Assembly: GCF_025847205.1 (NCBI RefSeq)
Contig: NZ_JAOYTH010000003.1
Coordinates: forward strand, 62,001 to 126,000
Direction: 5' to 3'
Length of the DNA stretch: 64,000 nt
Source: Pararhizobium sp. YC-54
GTDB lineage: Bacteria > Pseudomonadota > Alphaproteobacteria > Rhizobiales > Rhizobiaceae
Shown here: positions 61,991 through 64,000 of the stretch, one piece after another
Layout: every line of letters starts with the position of its first letter
How positions within the stretch are numbered: the first letter of the stretch is position 1
The notes under the pieces: generated by a model
Databases searched by the model: none
Seen by the model: the letters and a program-made list of their open reading frames with translations, nothing else
What the model was told of the DNA's origin: nothing
Made by a program: the position numbers and the translations under genes

Positions 61991-62639
61991 CGGACGCGGC
62001 AAAGCGCCAGACCGTGGTCTTCTTGACCTCGCTGTCCTCCAGCGCCCGGGTGACCGGCACCTGATAGGTCGACAGCATTTCCATCAGGTCGCGCGGGCAA
62101 TAGGCGCGGCCGGGATCGCCGACGAGGACATCGGCGCCCTTGTCGGCAAGAGCGGTCAACCAGGGAACGATCCTGTCGGCAAATGCCTTGTCATAAAAGA
62201 CATCGCCGGCAAGATAGACGTCCGCGTCCCGCCCGGCGCCGATGATATCGACCGCCGCCGATGAGATATCGACGCCGTTGAGCGCAGCGTTCAGCCGGAT
62301 GGCGGTTTCGGTCCAGGGGTCGATATCGACGGCCAGTACCGAGGCAGCCCCCGCCTTCATCGCCGCGATCGCCACCAGGCCTGAGCCGGAAGCGAAATCG
62401 ATCACCCGCTTGCCGGAAACCAGCCCGGGATGATCGAGAATGTAGCGCGCCAGCCCCTGTCCGCCTGCCCAGGCAAAAGCCCAGAACGGCGGCGGCAAGC
62501 CGATTTCCTCCAGCTCCTCCTCCGTCTTCAACCACAGATCATGGGCTTCGCTGGCCAGATGCAGCCGGATTTCCGGCACATGCGGCGGCGTCATGATGTC
62601 CGTGTTGGCGCGGATGAAGGTTTCGGGATCGGTTTTCAC
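61977..62639 (-). CDS. METTL20-like protein lysine methyltransferase (ETF-beta / L7/L12)
   Basis: A 220-residue SAM methyltransferase. VIDFASGSGLVAIAAMKAG binds SAM; AGDVFYDKAFAD, VLVGDPGR and KKTTVW match human METTL20 (ETFBKMT) motifs, and PPFWAFAWAGGQGLARYI precedes. The Agrobacterium homologue is reported to methylate ribosomal protein L7/L12 and ETF-beta. I favour GTG 62639 (MKTDPETFIRANT), which matches the homologue length; TTG 62660 and ATG 62594 are alternatives. PrmA-type ribosomal L11 methyltransferase is the less likely reading. Confidence 0.85.
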   Translation of the reverse strand: MKTDPETFIRANTDIMTPPHVPEIRLHLASEAHDLWLKTEEELEEIGLPPPFWAFAWAGGQGLARYILDHPGLVSGKRVIDFASGSGLVAIAAMKAGAASVLAVDIDPWTETAIRLNAALNGVDISSAAVDIIGAGRDADVYLAGDVFYDKAFADRIVPWLTALADKGADVLVGDPGRAYCPRDLMEMLSTYQVPVTRALEDSEVKKTTVWRFAASVSGG

Positions 62640-62710
62640 GAGAATACGGTTTCCGGGCAAACGTCATGCAAGCTGATGGATTTGGGTAGGCGGCGCTCTC
62701 TATGTCCCAT

Positions 62711-62820
62711 CATCCTCGCCCTTGTGGCGGGGATCCAGCAGCGGCGGGTCTGCGCCGCAAAGACTTTCACGCGACAGACGTCGCGTGGCTGGATCCCTGT
62801 GACAAGCACAGGGATAACGG
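62711..62820. repeat. branched multi-hairpin intergenic element
   Basis: Outer inverted repeat GGATCCAGC (62731-62739) / GCTGGATCC (62788-62796), with inner hairpins GCGGCG-GGTCTG-CGCCGC and ACGCGAC-AGAC-GTCGCGT, and a trailing CCCTGTG-ACAAG-CACAGGG. This looks like a rhizobial RIME-type element; it separates the METTL20-like gene from the EVE gene. Confidence 0.65.
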
Positions 62821-62861
62821 AGAATGGGGGTGCGTCAATTCATATCAAACCGAACGCCGCG

Positions 62862-62883
62862 CACACACACACACAAAAAAAAA
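62862..62883. repeat. (CA)7 followed by an A-tract
   Basis: Seven CA units then eight further A, ending one base before the EVE stop codon. On the minus strand this is a T9 tract straight after the EVE gene, then (GT)n. Slippage-prone; the T tract may also act in termination. Confidence 0.75.
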
Positions 62884-63315
62884 TCACCGCGGCGGATTAT
62901 CCAGTCCGCCAAGCCGGCAGATTTCCAGGTATTCTTCCTCGGTAACCGGCTGCACCGACAGCCGCATCGACGTGACCAGGGCCATCGTCTCGAATTTCGG
63001 ATTGGCCTTGATGTCCTTCAGCGACACCGGGTTGGGCAGGTCGCAGACGGCGCGGATATCGACGCAGTCCCAGCGGGCATCGCCATCAGCAGTCGAATCC
63101 GGATGCGACAGTGCGCAGACTTCGGTGATCCCGACAATCTCCAGACCCTCGTTCGAGTGGTAGAAGAAGCCCTTGTCGCCGATCTGCATGGCCCGCATGT
63201 TGTTGCGCGCCAGATAATTGCGTACCCCGGTCCATTCGGTTCCCTTGGCACCCGCATCCTTCTGCATCGCCCAGGACCATTTGAACGGCTCGGACTTGTA
63301 AAGCCAGTAACCCAC
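62884..63315 (-). CDS. EVE-domain protein
   Basis: A 143-residue EVE (PUA-like) protein: YWLYKSEPFKWSW at the start, TEWTGVRNYLARNNMRAM and GDKGFFYHSNEG form the modified-base/nucleotide pocket region. EVE domains are linked to recognition of modified DNA or RNA bases. I use GTG 63315, with GGAG upstream inside the yciI end; TTG 63321 has no room for a ribosome site. The yciI stop is two bases upstream. Confidence 0.88.
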   Translation of the reverse strand: MGYWLYKSEPFKWSWAMQKDAGAKGTEWTGVRNYLARNNMRAMQIGDKGFFYHSNEGLEIVGITEVCALSHPDSTADGDARWDCVDIRAVCDLPNPVSLKDIKANPKFETMALVTSMRLSVQPVTEEEYLEICRLGGLDNPPR

Positions 63316-63317
63316 GC

Positions 63318-63611
63318 TCAAGCCTCCGGCTTGTTGAAGACCCAGTTCCAGGGCTTGATATCGACATTGGCGAACAGGCCGGCCTTGGCATAGGGATCGG
63401 CGCTGGCGATGGTCCGCGCTTCCTCGATCGTTTCCGCCTTGATCACCACCAGGCTGCCGTTCGGCTTGCCTGCATCGTCAAGGAACGGACCGGCAAAGGC
63501 CAATGTGCCCTTGGCATTGAGATCGTTCAGAAACTCGACATGCGCGGGACGGGCATCCATCCGCACCTGCAGGGCATTCGGCTTGTCCGTGCACAGAACC
63601 GCAAACAGCAT
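63318..63611 (-). CDS. YciI-family protein
   Basis: A 97-residue ferredoxin-fold protein with the YciI/DGPF features: RPAHVEFLNDL holds the conserved His, GPFLDDAGKPNGSLVVI the DG/GS pattern, and DPYAKAGLF the C-terminal Asp. Members are putative lyases of unknown substrate. It sits between gpsA and the EVE gene, a common order in Rhizobiales. Confidence 0.9.
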   Translation of the reverse strand: MLFAVLCTDKPNALQVRMDARPAHVEFLNDLNAKGTLAFAGPFLDDAGKPNGSLVVIKAETIEEARTIASADPYAKAGLFANVDIKPWNWVFNKPEA

Positions 63612-63629
63612 GGTATTCTCCTTGAGTGA

Positions 63630-64000
63630 CTATTCCTGCGTGATCGGGCGCGACATCAGCTGTTCCAGCGCCGTTTTCACATCCATCTTTCCATCGATGA
63701 TCGCAGCCACCGCCTCGGTCACCGGCATATCGACACTGAGTTTTCTGGCAACATCGGCAGCGACCGAGGCTGCAAACGCCCCCTCGACCAGTTCGCCCGA
63801 ATGCCCCTTGGCGCTGCCGCTCTGGCCAAGCGCGATACCGTAACGCAGATTGCGCGACTGATGGCTGGTCGCCGTCAACACCAGATCGCCGAGACCCGAC
63901 AGACCGCGCACCGTATCGGCCTCGCCGCCGCGCGCCGCGACGAAGCGCGACATTTCGGCCAGTCCGCGCGAAATCAGCGCCGCCCGGGCCGAATCGCCAA
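63630..64000 (-). CDS. gpsA: glycerol-3-phosphate dehydrogenase [NAD(P)+], C-terminal part
   Basis: The frame stays open to the window edge, so only the last 122 residues are visible: [31 protein letters not shown] and [12 protein letters not shown] are C-terminal GpsA signatures. GpsA reduces dihydroxyacetone phosphate to glycerol-3-phosphate for phospholipid synthesis, the reverse of GlpD. Incomplete only because of the window boundary. Confidence 0.95.
   Translation of the reverse strand, partial: GDSARAALISRGLAEMSRFVAARGGEADTVRGLSGLGDLVLTATSHQSRNLRYGIALGQSGSAKGHSGELVEGAFAASVAADVARKLSVDMPVTEAVAAIIDGKMDVKTALEQLMSRPITQE

Overview
The window looks like a chromosomal segment of a Rhizobiaceae bacterium (Rhizobium/Agrobacterium/Neorhizobium-like alphaproteobacterium). 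The evidence is the high-GC coding sequence with mirrored antisense frames, a split ATP synthase locus (F1 genes only, atpHAGDC), the mdh-sucCDAB...lpdA TCA operon, sdhCDAB order, a truncated second FtsZ (FtsZ2), a rhizobial-type glycerol ABC importer operon (glpRDSTPQUV) and intergenic palindromic mosaic elements of the kind described in rhizobia. I see no rRNA, tRNA, insertion sequence, prophage or CRISPR array. Most of the window is conserved core genome, so the points of interest are individual oddities rather than one large novel island.

Layout. 1-5.9 kb: the end of an alpha/beta hydrolase, a Tat-exported metallo-beta-lactamase-fold enzyme, a small acidic protein, a K+ channel-like protein with a zinc ribbon (its upstream gap holds an antisense remnant resembling the end of an AcvB/VirJ gene), two membrane proteins of unknown role and an ExoY-like sugar transferase whose catalytic Glu is replaced by Ala. 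6-14.6 kb: the glycerol operon on the minus strand, glpR-glpD-glpS-glpT-glpP-glpQ-glpU-glpV, with GlpR-type operators. 14.7-23.2 kb: an SDR, then a LysR regulator and the NAD-dependent molybdenum formate dehydrogenase operon fdsGBA-fdhD-fdsD, interrupted by mosaic repeats. 23.2-27.3 kb: a pentapeptide-repeat protein, an Lrp regulator divergent from a saccharopine/lysine dehydrogenase-like enzyme, and manC.

27.5-41.7 kb: atpHAGDC, priA, transaldolase, a PlsC-type acyltransferase, xerC, a TraB/GumN-like protein, ftsZ2 and a DUF2867-like protein. 41.8-53.2 kb: mdh-sucC-sucD-sucA-sucB, four accessory genes (MAPEG, LysE exporter, secreted hypothetical, SDR), then lpdA, all on the minus strand; together these supply succinyl-CoA synthetase, 2-oxoglutarate dehydrogenase (E1, E2, E3) and malate dehydrogenase. 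53.4-57.5 kb: zapE, an Omp19/Inh-like lipoprotein and a repeat-only RTX protein. 57.6-61.0 kb: sdhCDAB. 61.3-64 kb: an exported His/Arg-rich protein, a METTL20-like protein lysine methyltransferase, EVE and YciI proteins and the end of gpsA.

Functionally the window is central energy metabolism: glycerol uptake and oxidation (GlpD), glycerol-3-phosphate synthesis (GpsA), formate oxidation to NADH, three TCA enzymes plus succinate dehydrogenase, and the F1 ATPase. The better leads for follow-up are the asymmetric ATPase pair GlpS/GlpT, the catalytically altered ExoY-like protein, the repeat-only RTX protein, candidate regulator boxes (GlpR, LysR, Lrp, LiuR-like, CtrA-like) and the repeat-provided ribosome binding site of fdhD.
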